A stretch of 64,000 bases of DNA, from the NCBI RefSeq assembly GCF_039543545.1, contig NZ_BAABJY010000002.1, positions 558,001-622,000 on the forward strand, in the 5' to 3' direction. The DNA comes from Luteimonas vadosa (lineage in GTDB: Bacteria; Pseudomonadota; Gammaproteobacteria; Xanthomonadales; Xanthomonadaceae). A program made the position numbers and the translations under genes. The notes under the pieces were generated by a model. The model was not told the DNA's origin. It made no database searches and worked only from the letters and a program-made list of their open reading frames with translations. This document shows, one piece after another, positions 63,690-64,000 of the stretch; within the stretch, counting starts at the first letter, position 1; every line of letters starts with the position of its first letter.

Positions 63690-64000
63690 GGAAGCTGCCG
63701 CAGCACCGACAGGTCGTGCCGATTGCCGCCGAGGTAATCGACGACCGCCCGCCATACCAAGGGACTGCGGTGCCGGTCCCGTGCCGCTTCCAGCTCTGCC
63801 GGGGTCCACCACATCGCGCGCACGATGCCTTCGTCCAGGCGCCGGGAGGGCTCGTGGCACAGCGGCTGCGCGGCGAAGGCGAACCTCAGGTAATGGCGAC
63901 CGTCGCGTTCGCCAGACCGCGGCGGCGCCTTCCACTGGTAGGCGCCGATGAAGGCGGTCAGACGCGTCTGCCAACCGGTTTCCTCCAAGGTCTCGCGCAG
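63686..64000 (-). CDS. NUDIX hydrolase, C-terminal part (runs off the window)
   Basis: The last 104 codons of a NUDIX gene (NudJ-like) whose start lies beyond base 64000. The visible end begins LRETLEETGWQTRLTAFIGA, which contains the second half of the NUDIX box (RETLEETG, with the metal-binding glutamates), followed by HYLRFAFAAQPLCHEP and RAMWWTPAELEAARDR. NudJ removes phosphate from nucleoside triphosphates and thiamine pyrophosphate precursors; the exact substrate here is unknown. It overlaps mnmA by 4 bp. Confidence 0.88.
   Translation of the reverse strand: MRETLEETGWQTRLTAFIGAYQWKAPPRSGERDGRHYLRFAFAAQPLCHEPSRRLDEGIVRAMWWTPAELEAARDRHRSPLVWRAVVDYLGGNRHDLSVLRQLP

Overview
The window is about 64 kb of high-GC (roughly two-thirds G+C by eye) chromosomal DNA from a gammaproteobacterium of the Xanthomonadales (Lysobacteraceae: Xanthomonas, Stenotrophomonas, Lysobacter, Luteimonas and relatives). 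The main reason is an almost complete rpf cluster, the diffusible-signal-factor (DSF) quorum-sensing locus of this order. The divergent bamE/fur pair, a Fur without the usual Cys pair, and several apparently leaderless genes with a -10 box six bases before the ATG fit the same group. I see no prophage, insertion sequence, CRISPR array, tRNA or rRNA. The only stable RNA gene I can support is tmRNA.

Layout. 1-13.8 kb is mostly housekeeping: asnS (partial) divergent from erpA, a DUF885 protein, rpsF-rpsR-rplI, an 840-bp gene-poor gap with a perfect DnaA box before dnaB, alr, a secreted subtilase, photolyase, a WS/DGAT acyltransferase and an OmpA-like lipoprotein that ends at a strong terminator. 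14.0-26.8 kb is one minus-strand run of nine genes. In transcription order they are two tandem Tat-signal TldD paralogues, a TldE/PmbA partner, DUF4159, MoxR, DUF58, a BatA-like protein, DUF4175 and a membrane protein. Several overlap by 4 bp, and the run looks like one envelope-associated AAA+/protease system. 27-32.3 kb carries ssrA (tmRNA, minus), a CHASE-like/PAS histidine kinase, smpB, ratA, rnfH and the divergent bamE/fur pair. 32.4-40.4 kb holds recN, the hrcA-grpE-dnaK-dnaJ heat-shock set (sigma-32-type promoter before dnaK) and a GAF-GGDEF protein.

40.4-61.8 kb runs dapB, carA-carB-greA, a conserved unknown gene, recJ (rpfE), a decayed LytTR fragment where rpfD would lie, prfB with its programmed frameshift, lysS, rpfG-rpfC, and the convergent rpfF and rpfB, then a small lipoprotein and acnA (rpfA). 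RpfF makes DSF, RpfC senses it, RpfG degrades cyclic di-GMP in response and RpfB recycles the fatty acid. A CRP/Clp-type palindrome lies upstream of rpfF. 61.9-64 kb has hflD, mnmA and a partial NUDIX gene, minus-strand and overlapping by 4 bp.

Starts were chosen from family length, Shine-Dalgarno (SD) sites, signal peptides and 4-bp overlaps. Promoter and hairpin calls were made by eye and are tentative unless stated otherwise.
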